Source of the DNA: Pipra filicauda
Lineage: Eukaryota; Chordata; Aves; Passeriformes; Pipridae
Assembly: GCF_003945595.2 (NCBI RefSeq)
Contig: NW_024104765.1
Coordinates: forward strand, 186,001 to 250,000
Direction: 5' to 3'
DNA: 64,000 nucleotides
A program made the translations under genes and the position numbers. Positions 63,925-64,000 of the stretch are shown here, piece after piece. The notes under the pieces were generated by a model that searched no databases, was not told the DNA's origin, and worked only from the letters and a program-made list of their open reading frames with translations. Numbering within the stretch: the first letter of the stretch is position 1; every line of letters begins with the position of its first letter.

Positions 63925-64000
63925 CAACTGAAGATGGATTTCTGCACCTGTAAGCTTGTCTGGTGTTTTGAACAATACGTACTGGTCCAATAAAAGAGAA
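63925..64000 (+). repeat. Possible ancient amniote interspersed-repeat tail
   Basis: The end of the window reads 'tgcacctgtaagcttgtctg' and later 'actggtccaataaaaga', a combination I associate with an old interspersed repeat found in turtles, crocodilians and birds. The class is not certain, and the copy is cut by the window edge. Confidence 0.35.

Overview
The window is nuclear DNA from a bird. It has AT-rich intergenic sequence, many CR1 LINE fragments ending in the avian 8-base ATTCTATG-type tail, avian endogenous-retrovirus LTRs, and two vertebrate genes whose proteins look like avian orthologs. The LTR in CGA intron 1 resembles a family I know from neoavian genomes, so a neoavian species is more likely than a galliform; this is inference. 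There are no bacterial features, CRISPR arrays or tRNA/rRNA genes.

Layout: 1-21.1 kb is gene-free, with CR1 copies at about 1.5-1.9 kb and 6.3-7.2 kb. At 21.1-22.5 kb on the + strand lies HTR1E (serotonin receptor 1E), with an intronless intact 364-residue reading frame, a candidate splice acceptor in its 5' leader and four upstream ATGs. From 22.6 to 54.3 kb is a roughly 32-kb gene desert containing CR1 fragments of several ages, a 273-bp solo LTR with a 5-bp target-site duplication (39.5-39.8 kb), a GC-rich unannotated block (28.5-30.2 kb) beside a possible LTR, a 636-bp LTR with an adjoining primer-binding-site-like sequence (51.5-52.1 kb), and an unexplained long open frame (52.2-52.8 kb).

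From 62.5 down to 54.3 kb on the - strand is CGA, the glycoprotein hormone alpha subunit shared by LH, FSH and TSH. Its three coding exons are too small or split to be obvious as ORFs, but joining them at canonical GT/AG sites gives an uninterrupted 120-residue precursor. A TATA box, CCAAT box, PITX-like site, LIM-homeodomain site (PGBE) and GATA site, in the same order as the mammalian alpha-subunit promoter, mark the promoter about 5 kb upstream of the first coding exon.

HTR1E and CGA are neighbours in tail-to-tail orientation, as on human chromosome 6q14-q15. They do not work together: HTR1E is a Gi/o-coupled neuronal receptor and CGA a secreted pituitary hormone subunit. The clearest results are the intact CGA gene with its proximal promoter, the LTR insertion antisense to CGA in intron 1, and the upstream-ORF arrangement of HTR1E.
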